Positions 12,962-25,600 of a DNA stretch of 64,000 nucleotides are shown in pieces (position 1 is the stretch's first letter; each line of letters opens with the position of its first letter). This DNA comes from Tetrahymena thermophila SB210. Lineage: Eukaryota > Ciliophora > Oligohymenophorea > Hymenostomatida > Tetrahymenidae. The stretch spans positions 124,001 to 188,000 of the forward strand of contig NW_002475963.1 of assembly GCF_000189635.1 (NCBI RefSeq). Reading direction: 5' to 3'. Below the pieces are notes generated by a model. The model was given only the letters and a program-made list of their open reading frames with translations. It ran no database searches and had not been told where the DNA came from. Both the position numbers and the translations under genes were made by a program.

Positions 12962-13228
12962 TCAACGAGCTTCGTCTCTTGAAAAACTCTTAATCCAGAA
13001 AAGCTATGCTCTTCTACATTAAGTATGGTCATATCTGAGAGCTTTACATTCTTTATCTATACCATCAGTAAGACAATATTTAAAATTTTAATGTTTTTTA
13101 AAGCAGGCACTATTCATAACACATTCTAGAAGCATTTCTCTGTCTTCATGGCAGGCCTTTTAATATTTTCCCTCTTTTGGGCCTATATAATGATCTAGCT
13201 TTTCAAAGAAGTTATTAATTTTATCCAT
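12962..13228 (-). CDS. COA5: COA5/Pet191-type cytochrome c oxidase assembly factor
   Basis: A single-exon frame of 88 codons. Six cysteines form three CX9C pairs (C26/C36, C42/C52, C61/C71). The surrounding residues match the Pet191/COA5 family: 'ACHEDREMLLECVMNSAC', 'YCLTDGIDKECKALRYDHTQCRR'. The family has the same order with 'ACLLxSxC', 'CLKE' and 'ECKRS'. These small twin-CX9C proteins are imported into the mitochondrial intermembrane space, oxidised by the Mia40 relay and needed for complex IV assembly. There is no cleavable targeting signal, as usual. The protein is slightly longer than human COA5 (74 aa), with extra residues at the start. It is too short to be noticed with the standard code because several Gln codons are TAA. 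Confidence 0.85.
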
Positions 13229-13672
13229 CTTGCTGAAAATTTTATAGCTTTTTGTTTGTATTATACTACTGCTATTCCAAATTACCTTTGTTATTAATTA
13301 GATAAAGTCCTATAAATTATTTAATTCTGCAATTAAGATTAATTATAATTGAAAAAAATCTAGAGAGTCAAATTTTCTGGAAATCTATTAGATTACTTAC
13401 TAACTAATTGACTAACTAACTATCTCAAATTAAAATTTAATAAACGCAAATAAATTAAAAGATACAGTTAACAAAAATGAATGAAAGAATGTGTATATAA
13501 AAAAGTGAAATAAGATTAATTAATGGCTTCTTTAGAGTGAATAAACTCTACTTAACACATTTATTAGGCATACATTTAAATACATAACCATATTTACAAA
13601 TTATTTTAATAATATATTTTTTTTAAATAAATATAAATGAAATATCTATCTATCTTTCTTTATAATTTTTAA
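13229..13672. other. Intergenic with a small hairpin
   Basis: Spacer between the SRP68 stop and the COA5 start, both minus strand. At 13533-13550 a perfect 6-bp inverted repeat (TAGAGT / ACTCTA) encloses a 6-nt loop. It could be a transcript-end structure; nothing else is visible. Confidence 0.5.
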
Positions 13673-14009
13673 TCACCAAAACTTGAATTTATTTAAGAAA
13701 CCAGCTTGTTGCTTTGGTTGTTAAACATCTATCTTAGGGTAATTAATATATTCGTCTACCTATATTTATTTTTAATAGATGGTTAGTCATTTTATGAACA
13801 CTTAATTATGCTAAAATCTTACCAAATCAAATTAAATAGGTTTGCAGCCAGCAAGCAAAGGCTTAGGAGGAAGAGCAAATATGGGAATGCTATTTAATCT
13901 ATTGATACCAACATTTAATTTATTTCCTTATTCTTATTCTTTCATTAAACTTTAGATGGTTTTCTATTTATAAGAGTATAATAGTAAATGTAAGTGTTAA
14001 AGTTAATTT

Positions 14010-14040
<31 letters not shown>

Positions 14041-16014
14041 TTTTACATTAGTGACTTTTCCATCCAAATTGCTGTCTGCAAGCTTTTCAGTAATTACAGT
14101 TTCTTCTTCAGTTGTATTTTCAACTAAGCCAAGTTTAGCCTTGATTTCTAAATACTTGATCTTTTTCATTAAGATGTCGCTTTCTTCAACATAATCTTCT
14201 ACAAACTATTGTTTTTATTCACAGACTTAAAAATAAATACATAAATAAATTATAAGAAAAATACATTATCTCTCATATCAACAAACTTTTTAGAAGAGTT
14301 GGTTACAATATTTTCAGCAACCTTGAGTAAAGATAAAGTTTCAATATATTTTGAGTTGGCTAAATAAACGCAAGAGACGTAGTAGCATCTGATTGCCTTG
14401 AAGTGGAATTCTAAAACATCAAGTTTTCTATAGTTTTCTAAATTTGTATTTTATCTTTCTACTTCGATTATTTATTTGAAAACCTTTATTTATTTTTTTA
14501 AAAAGTACTTTTAAAAAAAACAAGAACATTCATTTTAAATTATAAAATTACTTGCAAAAGGTTATCACAGAGTTTAATAATTTCAGTTGGTCTAATAAGC
14601 TTAAGCTTGAATGCCTTCTTTGTAGTCAAAGCTTCCAAATTATTGACACCATCTTCTTTATCGAACTACTAAACAGCATTTTTGATAAGAATAATATTTC
14701 TATCTAAAATGAATTTTTATTTATTTAAGTTCAAAAAGCTAAGAATGTTTGTGTAGATTAAATTTTCTGCTTCTGAGTTCTTTTCATCTGACTTTTCCTT
14801 TTAAATAACCTTAATGCATTCATCAAAGTTATTGAAAGCTTCGTTGTAAATTGCTTGATATAAAATTAATTAAAAAGTTATAAACCATTTTTATATAGAA
14901 ATAATGTAATTTTTACCCAAAATACTATCTTGCTCTTCTTAAGTGTTAGTTTTGGATGTCTTTCTTTGCAATTCGTGAATTCTCTTTTAGCAATCTTCAA
15001 CTTATCTGTAAGAATAGATGGCTTTCTAGTTTTTAATTGGATACTTAGAACCTAAGTAATCAACTTCGATCAACTAGTCTTTTTTCTCAGACTAAGCAAC
15101 CTTAGAAGTAGGTGTTTTTTCAATATCCATTTTAGTACCCATTTTAGAAATAATAACATCGATAGTATCCAAAATGAAACCATTATTTTGTTGATGGCAA
15201 TATCTGTTATTTTTTAAGCATAAATATCAATAAACAATAAGTGAATATTTAAAGTTTTTATAAGCTACCTGATAGATTGTTCTAAGAATTCAACCTTTTC
15301 CTTAAAGAAAACTGATTAAAGAGAGTCAGAAACTGATATAAGGCTAAGATAGATAGAACGAGATTTAATATAACTTTCTAATGCATCTTCCCATTAGTGT
15401 CTCTCATGGTGATAAATACCTTTGATAAAATTCAAATATGCTTCGCTTTCTTGATAACTTCTTTCATCTGTACGCTCTCTGCAGATATTATTAAGTAAAT
15501 TAGCCCATTTCAAAGCTTTAGCCATTTTTTTATTAACATGATGCTACTTTCTGGCTGCTCCCTTAAATTTTTAACAAATAAAATTAGTATTCTACTTTAA
15601 TGTTTGTTTTAATTAATTAATTAGAAATCTTATATTCTTCTCTTTCTAATAATTGATTCCTTGTTTTGTAAATGTAATAAAATTAATTCTTTGTACATCT
15701 TTACTATCTTGCATAATCTGCTTTAAATCCATAGCATAAGCCCAATTATTTTCAATCTTGAAAAGAAGAACTTAGAGCATTTTAGGGTCATTTAATCTTT
15801 CAACATGGATTTGCTTCTTTTGGTACTTTTTCTCATGAGAGAATTTCATTAATTTTCTAAGCTTGTGTACCTTATGTCCACAATACTTTCTGTAACGCTA
15901 GAAATCAGAATGCTTTAAACCATTTTAACTCTGAGAAGTTTTAATGATTTAAGATACTGTTATTAAATATTAAAAGAAGTTAAATGATATAATAAATAAG
16001 CTTATTTATTTCAT
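13673..16014 (-). CDS. SRP68: Signal recognition particle subunit SRP68
   Basis: The N-terminal RNA-binding region reads 'VSQIIKTSQSQNGLKHSDFQ' then 'RYRKYCGHKVHKLRKLMKF', closely matching the SRP68 signature (QQHGLRHGDFQRYRGYC, then RRLRKTLNF). Further on 'LFKIENNWAYAMDLKQ', 'EAYLNFIKGIYHHERHQWEDALESY' and 'QSIRYCHQ' align in order with SRP68's TPR-like middle. The C-terminus 'LLAGCKPIQFDL' to 'FLNKFKFW' matches the family end. At least five A/T-rich introns are present; clear ones lie near 13740-13830, 14220-14270 and 15210-15270. SRP68 pairs with SRP72 on the SRP RNA in the cytosol and supports co-translational targeting to the ER. The start at 16014 is tentative: the first ~20 residues are weak, and a short upstream exon is possible. 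The Q in FQRYR is a TAG codon. Confidence 0.93.
14008..14037. repeat. TTTA microsatellite inside an SRP68 intron
   Basis: About seven uninterrupted TTTA units, lying in non-coding sequence of the SRP68 gene. Such tracts recur in the window (46311-46330, 58249-58275) and are ordinary for this base composition. Confidence 0.85.
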
Positions 16015-17869
16015 TTTGATTGTAAATAATATGAATTAGATTTCCAAATAAAAACAAATAAGGAAGGAACTATCTATTTTCGCTTAATGTTATGAATGTG
16101 ATATATTATCAAGAATAATAAATATGCTAAGTTACTTTCAAATGAGCCTAAATTAACAGCTACGGGTTATTCTACTTACATTTAACAATATTATTTAAAA
16201 AGCTATTATATTAATTATATAAATCTGATTTAATATCTTTGATCTATTTTTTTTAATTTATCAAAAAGAGTATGATTTATCTTTTATCTTAATTTAAAGA
16301 GTCTTAAAAATTAATTAATTAATTATGTATTAATATGTATGTGCGTAGTTCATTCATTCATTTTTAAGTGTTTAGAAGTATGCAATTGCTAATACCAACG
16401 TGTATAAGAATTCATATATAATATTTAATCAACTAAATATAAAATTTATATCTTTTTAACATTTAGATTTCAATAAACGTTTTCGATAGTCATTTACATA
16501 TATACATGCAGTTTTCACCTTTGTTGGATGTTATTAAAAATTATTTTTGCATATTGGTTCTTGCTATTAAATTTATTACTCACTTTTTTCTTAAAATCTT
16601 ATTTTTAAGTTTTATCCTATTTATTGATTTATTTTGATATATATTTTATTTAAATTTGATTTTTACGATTATTTAGAATATTTTGATTTTAAAATTTATT
16701 ATGCTATTTATCATTTAAATTAAATTATTTAAATTTTATTTAACTTAAATAATAAAATATTTTTTGAATAACTTTTTTTTCCCTAATAAATTAAAAACAT
16801 AAAACAAAAATATTAATTTTTGATATAGATTAATCATAGTTTTGATAATTTTTCTAAAATATATATATTTCTTTTCAATTTTAAATAGATTTTGGTTATT
16901 ACTAGTAATTTAACTTTTAATTATTTTAAAAGAATTTAAACTTAAAAAATCTAGATATGTAGACAGACTTAGAGTAACACTTTATTCTGTTAATTTGAAT
17001 AAAATTTAAAAAATTAAATTTGAATATTATCAGATTTATAATTAGTAAAATTAATTTTCTATTTGCTATTTATTATTTAAATAAAATTTGCAATTTTTTT
17101 AAGATGTAGAGATGAACAATCTAAATTATTATTTTTAATTATACTTTTAGTTTTAATGTATCTATATTTATTTTTCATTAAGAAATAGTAAGTTTTATAA
17201 AATACCTTAAATAAAAATTCAATTCAGTATCTCTTTATTTAGAAAATATATTAAATATTTAGTGTCTCTCTTAACTAAATAATTAATTTTGAATTTAAAT
17301 TTTTATTTTGTATTTTGTAAAACTTTTTAATAGAGAACTTCAATCACTTTAAAAAAATAAACTAATTTTATCAAACAACATCTATTTTTGAGAATTTAAT
17401 TTATTTATTTTTCATAAATATCCACTCTTAAATTCTATTATTATGATATTATTATTATTACATATAAAATATAGATTAACATTTTGAAGAATATAAATAA
17501 AATAATTCTTAAATGTGAATTGACATTTCGAAAATTACAGTCATCTTAAATTTAATAAAAAAATTAATTTCAAAAATAATTTTTATGGTTGTTTTTTATT
17601 ACACTTAATTTGATGTTCTAACACTAATGAAATCATCACCAGAAAAACATAATTTCTTTTATTATTCATGAGTAAATAAGATTAATGAAAATTATGATGC
17701 GATTACACTCTTATTAATCAATTTAATTATCTTTCTCCGATGTGAGATAATTAATACATCTTACATGTAAATCCAAGCAGAAAAATATTAAAGTTAAGTT
17801 AAAAAAACAAAAAATAAAAAGAAAGGATAGAAAAAAAATTTACAGCATTAAAATACAAATAATTCTTTA
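16015..17869. other. Intergenic, 1.85 kb, divergent promoters
   Basis: Lies between SRP68 (-) and the next plus-strand gene, so it should hold both promoters. Almost pure A/T with an ATTA trinucleotide patch near 17443-17460. No TATA-like element can be singled out, and no gene or RNA was recognised. Confidence 0.6.
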
Positions 17870-18892
17870 ATGTCACAGGATATCAACAAGGAATATGATA
17901 GCTTTTAGTCGCAATTGGATGACAGCTTAGTAGTTTTTTCAGATGATTTGAATTCATCATAGGAAATTTAGAAGCTAAAGTAAAGACTTTATTTGAAACA
18001 ATCTTTACTTGAAACTTTTACTGACGACACAGAAGTTAAATATAACTGCGATTCTAACATTTTAAGAGAAGATTTGCATTATAAAAAAATGCCAGCATTC
18101 TTGTATGCATTTAAATAATAATACACCTTATTTCCTAGTAAAAAAAAAAATGAAAATCTTTTTCATTATTATTAATAAATAATTTTGCTAAGTGACATAA
18201 AAGTTCCTAAGAAATTATTGCTTTCTAATAAGAGAAACAAAACTTAATAAAGTGAATAGAAACTAAAAGTAAATTTGGTTTCCCAAGAATCAATATAGAA
18301 GAATATTTACTAAAAAATTATATAATTTAATCTTTTGGGTTAGTCAGAAGCACATAGAAATGCTCATAATTTACAAAAATAAGCATAAGAAATACACAGA
18401 AAAGTATAAGGAAGCTAGTACTTTATAGCTTTAAAATTACTTTTTCAGCAGTTTAAGGAGTCCTCTAAGTTATTATTTTCCTTTCAAGTAATTGGAATAG
18501 TACTATCTTTAATATGCTTATCTCTAATTTTTTTAACTAAAAATATTAATTTAAGATAGTCTTTATCTGTTTTTAATTTAATAATAATATTTTTTTACTT
18601 GCTATTTTTATCTCTTAGTTGTTGGTTCCTATATAAGAGTACTTTCTAAGGAAGTTTGCTTTGTATTAAAATAAATAAATACATTTCTTACATTACTTTA
18701 GTTACTTCTCTTATGAGCCTTGGATTAATATTTTAATTTGATAACGTATATTATTTACCATTGATATTGACTTTCTAAATTATTTACATTCTTATATTTA
18801 TATTCAATGCTGTTTACAGTATAAAGATACTAAATTTATATCATAAGCTGGAGTATCTTTTAGGTATAAAAACATTTAACTTACTAAAGTGA
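17870..18892 (+). CDS. Four-helix membrane protein, unknown function
   Basis: An intronless frame of 340 codons. Residues 1 to about 195 are hydrophilic, rich in Q, K, D and S, with no recognised domain. Four hydrophobic spans then follow: 'FQVIGIVLSLICLSLIFLT', 'LIIIFFYLLFLSLSCWFLY', 'YISYITLVTSLMSLGLIF' and 'LPLILTFQIIYILIFIFNAVY', with short loops, ending in a ~20-residue basic tail. The arrangement implies a large N-terminal cytosolic domain and a compact four-helix bundle. No family was recognised. A frame this long can occur by chance with one stop codon, but the even A/T-rich third positions and the clean clustering of hydrophobic spans favour a real gene. Confidence 0.65.
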
Positions 18893-20005
18893 TAAAAAAA
18901 TTAATAATAATTAACAAAATTATTCTCTTCAAATATAGTAATCTGAAACTAAATTATTTTAATGTGTAATAAATTTATTTTATTTTTTAGAAGTAAAATC
19001 TTATTAAATTATTAATCTAATAAATATGTAAAACATCAAAGTTTTTTTCATTTACATAATTTATAAAATTTCAAATTTTAAAATATTTTATGACACTCAA
19101 TTCAAAATTAAATAATTATTTAATAGATTATAGTTTATTTGTGTAAAATATAAAAAATTAAATTAGTTGAATAAAATTAAAAATCTTTTTATTATATCAA
19201 AGAAATAATAAATAGACTCATACAAAGAGCAAAAATTAATTGTCAATCTTTAATCTAATTCATTTATCAAAAATAATTTGATAATCAATTTTTATTTTTT
19301 ATGTGGATTAATCAAATTAAATTAAAAAAGTAGATGAAATAAACATATAAAAATTTTTTCTAATTTTTACCAAATTGATTTTATGAAGTATATATAAATC
19401 ACTTAATTAATTTAATATAACGAAATATGATTTGTGTGTTAAAAATTTTTTATTTTAAAAATGTACTCAATAAAAATTGCAAATAATATTTTTTATGAAG
19501 CAGATTATTTTCATTTATTTTATTAGATGAAATTCAAATTTTCAAATAATTTCAATAAATTTAAATATTATTAAATTATCAATTTAATAATAGTAATTTA
19601 AATGTATTTATTTGAGAAGTTTAACATTAAATTAATTGAATAAAATATATTCAGTGCATCAAATTCAATCTTAGTCCAGATGCAAATTTAATAATAGCAA
19701 TTAAAATTCTACTTTTTTGAATCTAAATATTTTAAATATATGTTATAGAAATTTATACAAAATAGAAATTTTTGAACTGACTTAAATTAATAAGTGGTTT
19801 ACTAGAATTTATAAAATGAGTTTATTTAAATGTGATTAATTATTTCATAGAATAAATATTTAAATACATTTTTATATTTTAGTTAAGCTAATAAATTCAA
19901 AAAAACCAATATTTTGAATTCACACTAGGTAATAAGTTGAAGAAATAAAAACATACATACAAATAAATAAATATCTTATTTAGTTAACAAATTTATAAAC
20001 AATTC
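18893..20005. other. Intergenic, nothing recognised
   Basis: Very A/T-rich 1.1 kb between two plus-strand genes. Short sequences such as AATTTAATAATAG recur near 19580 and 19690 but do not form a clear repeat. No RNA gene seen. Confidence 0.6.
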
Positions 20006-22432
20006 ATGAGTTCAGTATCAAGTTTAATGTGTCCCCTCCATACTAATAAAGCTGTTGGCTGGCTTTGCTTAGAGAAAGAGTGCTTTTCTAGAGTTATGTG
20101 TAGTGTTTGCGCTGTGAAAAACCATAATAAAAATCATAAAGTTGAAGAATTAGAAAGCTTCGAATCAAAGGGTTTACTCTTTTTAGTTTTAAATAGTATC
20201 CACATATATAATTCAACTAACAAAAATCTAGCAAGTAATTCTAATACTGACTCCTCTTCGGATAATTTTTATAATAAATAAGCTTAGCAATCTAACTCCG
20301 CAGACGACTCAGTAGCAAAAAACAAATTTTAAAAAAATGAAAGATTAAATAACCTACAAAGCAAAAAAACTGTTTTAAATAGCAACAACTAAGTAGAGAA
20401 TTAAGAGTTTATAGCAAACTAAAAGAAAAATATTAATTAATATGAGAATCTTCTTTTACCTATAAAGCAAAAGCTAGAGAACATAGAAATTTACTTTAAA
20501 ACAAAAAAATAAAAGATCGTCAGTGATTATAAAGAGTAGCTTCTTAAGAAGAAATAATAAAAAGAGGCTGCATTTTCAAAAATCTAGTAATATGAAAATT
20601 CTATCAAAACTTCATAGGATATTTAGGAAATTTAAAAGCTATTAGATGAAGCTATTTAAACAATTTACAGTTTTACAAGGAGTCCCTCTAAAATTTCAAA
20701 TTCCAACATATGTTAAGAAGATGATGATGACGCTATTTTTCTGAGACCACTTTCTTCTTCAGGATCAGTTATTAAATGTTTTGAAGAATAGCAATAAGAA
20801 GAAGGTCAAGATGGAGATTTAGAATAAGGAAATGACTCTGATTTTGCTATTTACGAACCAGAGGATTAGTAAGCAGGAGATGAATCAGAAATGTTTAAAT
20901 CTTTACAAGAAGATGCAGAAGAAAGCGATATTGAAATCAACAGCTTATAAAATAAAATTAACATAGCTTCATAAGAAGCTTAGGAAAATTAATTGATTAA
21001 TTGTAATGAAGAATTATATTAGAATGAAATAAAGAAAACATGTATAAAAGTAGATGATAATTCCTTATTTTCATCGTCTTCTGTATCTAAGAAAGTCTAC
21101 TAAAAAAAAATAGAGTTAATAAATTAGCTGTAAAACTATTTCTTAGAATTAACTAAGATCTACTTAGACAATTAATTCACTTAAAATTTTACTTAATTGG
21201 TCAAAAACCAAATTGACTCAATTTTAAATTTACCATCTAAAAAGATAATAAAAAGTGAGAAGAAATACCTAGATTTTATAGAACAGAAATGGTAATCAGA
21301 TTACAATTTTTTGCAATAGAATTTAAATGATTGCATTCAATAATTGAAAACTAAAATTTCTGAGTATAATTCTAACAAAAACTCTATTGAACTGGCTAAC
21401 GAAGGTAGTTCATGCTATGATTACTTATTATCTTAATTTTTACACTAAAGCGGAAATTCAACTAATGGTAATGGAGCAAGTATAAATGAAACTAGCTCTA
21501 GGATACGTCTTTTATAGTAAAGCAATTTCCCAATATAGAGCCCTATATTATAAGGTGCATTTTCTTTACCTCAAATGCCTCAATAAGTAATATTAGCTCC
21601 TATGCATCATCCTCTATAAGTTCCCTATCATTAATTACAAAATAATAATTTTCAGATACAAAATAGAATTCTTATAGAAGAATTACCATAAAACTATTAA
21701 GGAAATTAGCAGTAATATTTTACTACAATAAGATAGCAAGGAGTTACAAACTAAATGACTTCAACATAGTAAATTCACTAATAACACTAATTACAATAGC
21801 ATATGATTTCTTCTGCTAAACATAATCAATAATAAACATTTAATTACTATTAGTAAGGACTTTAGAGCACCACAAATTAAATGAGTAAACCTCAATTTAT
21901 ATCTACAATAAATTATAATCATTTAAATAAAGAGCAATAATCATTAGCTAGTTAAGTTTAATTTAATAATAATCAAAACCAATACATAGCAAACCCACCT
22001 TTAAACTAAAATAGCTAGTATGTAAGATCTCCTATATAAAGCTATGTAACCAGTAACACATCTAATTAAAATAATATCTATTAGTAATAATCATATAATA
22101 CTCCAAATTCTAATAAGTTAGAGAAACCTCTGCAAATGGATATTAACTAAAATTAATCTCGCATGAACACACCTTTAACTAAACAACTTAAGCTTGAAAA
22201 AAATTAGTATATGCAAACCACTCCATTTTCTCATTAAAAAAACAATTCGAATATATAAAAAGGATAGACCGATAATATAGAAGATACTTAATCTCATAAT
22301 ATTGCAATTAATTTGCAAGATAAACTCAATGAAAATGATTAAGAAGAAAACGATCCTAATTCTCCTATCAATTTTATATAAAAGAAAGGGAGTGGAGGAC
22401 TAAGTTCTAATCAGAGTGAAAACAATCAATGA
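20006..22432 (+). CDS. B-box-like zinc-finger protein with acidic and Q/N-rich regions
   Basis: An intronless frame of 808 codons. Residues 9-44 carry paired Cys/His: 'CPLH' (C9, H12), C21, C26, 'CSVC' (C32, C35), then H40 and H44. This is the order of a B-box zinc finger, which in ciliates often opens large proteins without a RING domain. Residues about 100-230 are Lys/Asn-rich and probably helical. Residues about 235-320 are strongly acidic ('EEGQDGDLEQGNDSDF'). Residues about 370-470 are moderately hydrophobic and helical. From about 500 to 790 the protein is Gln/Asn/Ser-rich, prion-like in composition, with 'MPQQVILAPMHHPLQ' type segments. A scaffold or RNP-granule role is possible, but that is inference from composition. 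Only the N-terminal tenth is visible with the standard code. Confidence 0.8.
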
Positions 22433-23060
22433 TTAATCTCTAATAAAGTGTTTTTATTAATTAAAATTCATCATTAAAATATAAAATATATATTTAAATA
22501 TATGTATTAAATATTCTTATTACATCTAAAAATAAAATTAATGCTTTTTTATATGGTATTTATTTTCTTTTAATTATATCAAAAGGATTTTTTTTCATAA
22601 ATTTGGTTTTAATTAATTAATTAATCAATTATTTTTCCGTTAAAAAATATTAAAGAAAAAATAATTAAAAATAATTAATTTGGGAATTAACCTTTTTTTA
22701 TAGTAAAAAATGGTGAAGAAACATCATATTATAATGTTGCACCAAGTCTTTTTATCTGGAACCTTATTCGTGGAAAGTTTTTAACAAAGTTTCGCACATC
22801 ACCATTTATATAATAAAAGGCATTCCGAGATAAATTATTTTGTGTTATTTGACTTTCATGGAAGAGATAGTAAAAATGAATAGATGAAGAAACAAAAATT
22901 ATTCCAAGTAAAAATTTTTAATATGCCATTTAGATTTACCGGATTTTAGCCTATAGTTTCACAAAAACTCTATTCAATCTATCTCGGAAGTGGAGTCTAT
23001 AACACTTGCTAAGTTTATTACTTCTTTTTTTTAAGGAGTAAATAAACTAATAATTAGTCC
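22433..23060. other. Less A/T-rich non-coding patch with a 10-bp long-range inverted repeat
   Basis: Between 22700 and 23010 the base composition is richer in G and C than the surrounding spacer. A perfect 10-bp inverted repeat (TTCCGAGATA at 22823-22832, TATCTCGGAA at 22980-22989) spans a 147-nt loop. Two frames are open over part of it: one from an ATG at 22710 for 175 codons, and another, with more gene-like third positions, giving 'NVAPSLFIWNLIRGKFL' before a TGA near 22850. Neither continues convincingly. It is either a decayed gene or a structured RNA; the sequence alone does not decide. Confidence 0.4.
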
Positions 23061-23073
23061 TAAATGAAAAAAG

Positions 23074-23690
23074 ATCTTTATTGGTTGAAGAAGCTTTCAA
23101 AATTCAAGAATCAAAAGACATTTAAATATTTTGTAATAAAAATGAAGTAGATTTTATTTTTTACTTTATTATTTATTATTTAATTTAACTCTAAAAATAG
23201 AACCAATATTATAAGCGATAAGCATGCTTAATCATGAATGCATTTGTATAAAGATATTTAAGATGTGATTAAACACATATTTGTTTGATAATTAGAATCT
23301 TTGTTAGTTGAACAAGACATCAAAATCCAACAGCAAAAAGATATTAAAATATTTTGTAAGAAAATGAAGTGAATTTTGTATTTAAAATAATAATTATTTA
23401 TTTTATCTCCAAAAATATAATAAAGATTGTAAATGAAACATAAAGTAATTCCTATAAAGATATTTAACTGCCAAATTAATAGTTTAATAAATCAATCATC
23501 AGGTAAAATATATGTTTTAAAAAAACTTAAAATAATAATAAAATCTAATAAACATAAAATGTTTTTATTTAGCTTTATAAATTTTTTATCAAAAGGTATA
23601 TAAAAGAACTCTGAAAGAAGCATCCAAAATTTATTAACTGAAAAACTTCTTAATATTTGTAAGAAAAATAAAGTAGTTTAATTTGTTGAT
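23074..23690 (+). repeat. Diverged tandem repeats, possibly remnants of a repeat-protein gene
   Basis: Two units of about 200-220 bp (starting near 23074 and 23297) and a weaker third (near 23605) share matching nucleotides and a shared conceptual peptide. Unit 1 gives 'SLLVEEAFKIQESKDIQIFC' then 'NKNEVDFIF'; unit 2 gives 'SLLVEQDIKIQQQKDIKIFC' then KK; unit 3 gives 'NLLTEKLLNICKKNKVVQFV'. Units 1 and 2 also share a TATAAAGATATTTAA stretch at 23247 and 23453. Unit 2 ends at a TGA two residues after KK, and its NEV.F continuation needs a one-base shift. Units 1 and 2 are in different frames. This fits a decayed host gene with internal repeats. The family is not recognised, and a purely non-coding repeat is possible. 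Confidence 0.5.
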
Positions 23691-25097
23691 TAATTAATTG
23701 CTTATATACGATTCTATCAATTAGATTATCTTTAGTGTTTCTATGATAAAAAATTATCAAATTTTGCTAGATAGATCAGCATTTAATATATTTATTTGAA
23801 GAAAAAGACAAGTAAGATTTTAATATATAAATTAATTTTTTATTTTTAATCAGAAACATTTATGAATAAAGATAGCATCTTCAAAAAGAACTAAACAGAA
23901 CGAACATATTTGAGAGAAAACAATAAAATAAAATTATTTTTGGATAAAATTTTTAATATTATAAAAAATACTATTAAATATAAATAGGTTATAGAAAGAG
24001 AGCTGAGCTAAATAAATTATGTTAATATTAGTCTCCAAAAGAATATAGGGAAAACAAAAAAAATGTTCCAAGCAGAGTTTTTAAAACAAGGAAGATTCCA
24101 TTAAGTTTTTAAAAAGTTTGAAACCTATATTCAAAAGTCTAATTTAACTAATTTGTCATTCATCTTCAAAAAGATGCATTTTCAAAAATTTTAAAAAGAT
24201 AATCTGATAACCAAAAGAATATAGGAATAGAAATCAATTAATAAGTGCCTGAATATATTTTATTACTCGATATTTCAAATCCTAACAGAAATTTTTAACA
24301 ATTCTAAAGTCTATATTCATCAAGCCAGATATATCAATTCTTTTTCCAATTAACAAATAAATAAATAATTTACTTTGATTTTTATAGGAATAAAATATTT
24401 TATTAAGCTCATAGGAATAAATAATATATAAAATTAATTCTCTCTTTTTTAAAGTTTTGAAGCCATTATAATAATTTAAAAATTTAAGTGCCTGAATGAT
24501 AAATAAAAGTTTGAAGCCATTTAATATTTAAAAAAAAATAACAGTTTAAAATTAACTAAAAAATAAAAATAAAATAAATGATAAAAAAAGAATAAAAAAT
24601 AAAAATATATCAAATATCTACATAAAACACAAACAAAACAAATTATAAATATAATTAAAACAAAACGAAATAAAATAAATTAAAAACATTTTAACAGATC
24701 AATATATAATTAATTAATAAATAAATACAAGTAATATAAATATTTTTATAATAGTTATTCGATTAAGAAAAATAAACTTTTAACTTCCATTTAGGATACT
24801 AAATTAACAGTTGAAAGCATTTAGATACAGATTAGTTTAAAAAAAAATTTTCATGATAGTTTAATTCTTAATTTTGCTGTACATTTAATATGTCATATGT
24901 ATTTATTTTTTAGAAAATGATCATAGATTTAATAATTGTAAAATTCATTAATATAAATATATTTTAATTAATTTTCTCATTATAAAAAATAAGATTAAAA
25001 TATAAAAATTAAATAATTTTTTATAAATGATAGTATAAAGTTGTTTAAATATTCTTATGAACTCTAAAATTGGACATTCATTTTTTAAAAGGAAAAA

Positions 25098-25137
25098 AGG
25101 GTATTATTCTGAATGTAATGAAATTTATGAATACCCT
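25098..25137. other. 8-bp inverted repeat (hairpin)
   Basis: AGGGTATT at 25098-25105 pairs perfectly with AATACCCT at 25130-25137 across a 24-nt loop. Stems with three consecutive G/C pairs are rare in this spacer. Function unknown. Confidence 0.6.
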
Positions 25138-25600
25138 ATCATTATTACTCTTTTATTTTTATCAAAAAAAATATTATAAAATTTTTAAATTTAATTATTT
25201 AACATTTTATTAAAAGCTTTTTTATTCTATCAAATTTATTTTTTTTTTGTATTTTATTTAATGAAAATTATTTTACTTTATAAGTAAATGAAAATAAGGT
25301 TACTGTTTTGCATAAAACATCTCAATTATATCATCTTCATAAATTTTAATCAATAGCTTTTAACTATAATTAAATATAGTTTTTTGTATCTAACTTTTTT
25401 CAAAAATTGGTGGGGGGAAATTTTGAATTTAATTTTCTAAGATAAGATTTTCTTATTTGATCAAGAAAAAATATTAGAAGGAAAATTCATTGAGAAATTT
25501 ATAATAATTAAATTCGAAAAAAAATAAATAAAAGATAAAAGGAAAAAATAATATGGCAGGAAGATAATTGTATTAGAATAAAAGGAAATATGTTAAATTA

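Noticed and set aside
23559-24581. 341-codon TGA-free frame
   Set aside because: Low-complexity F/I/K/N/Q composition with no domain. A rough estimate of TGA frequency suggests a few such frames by chance in the spacers of this window.
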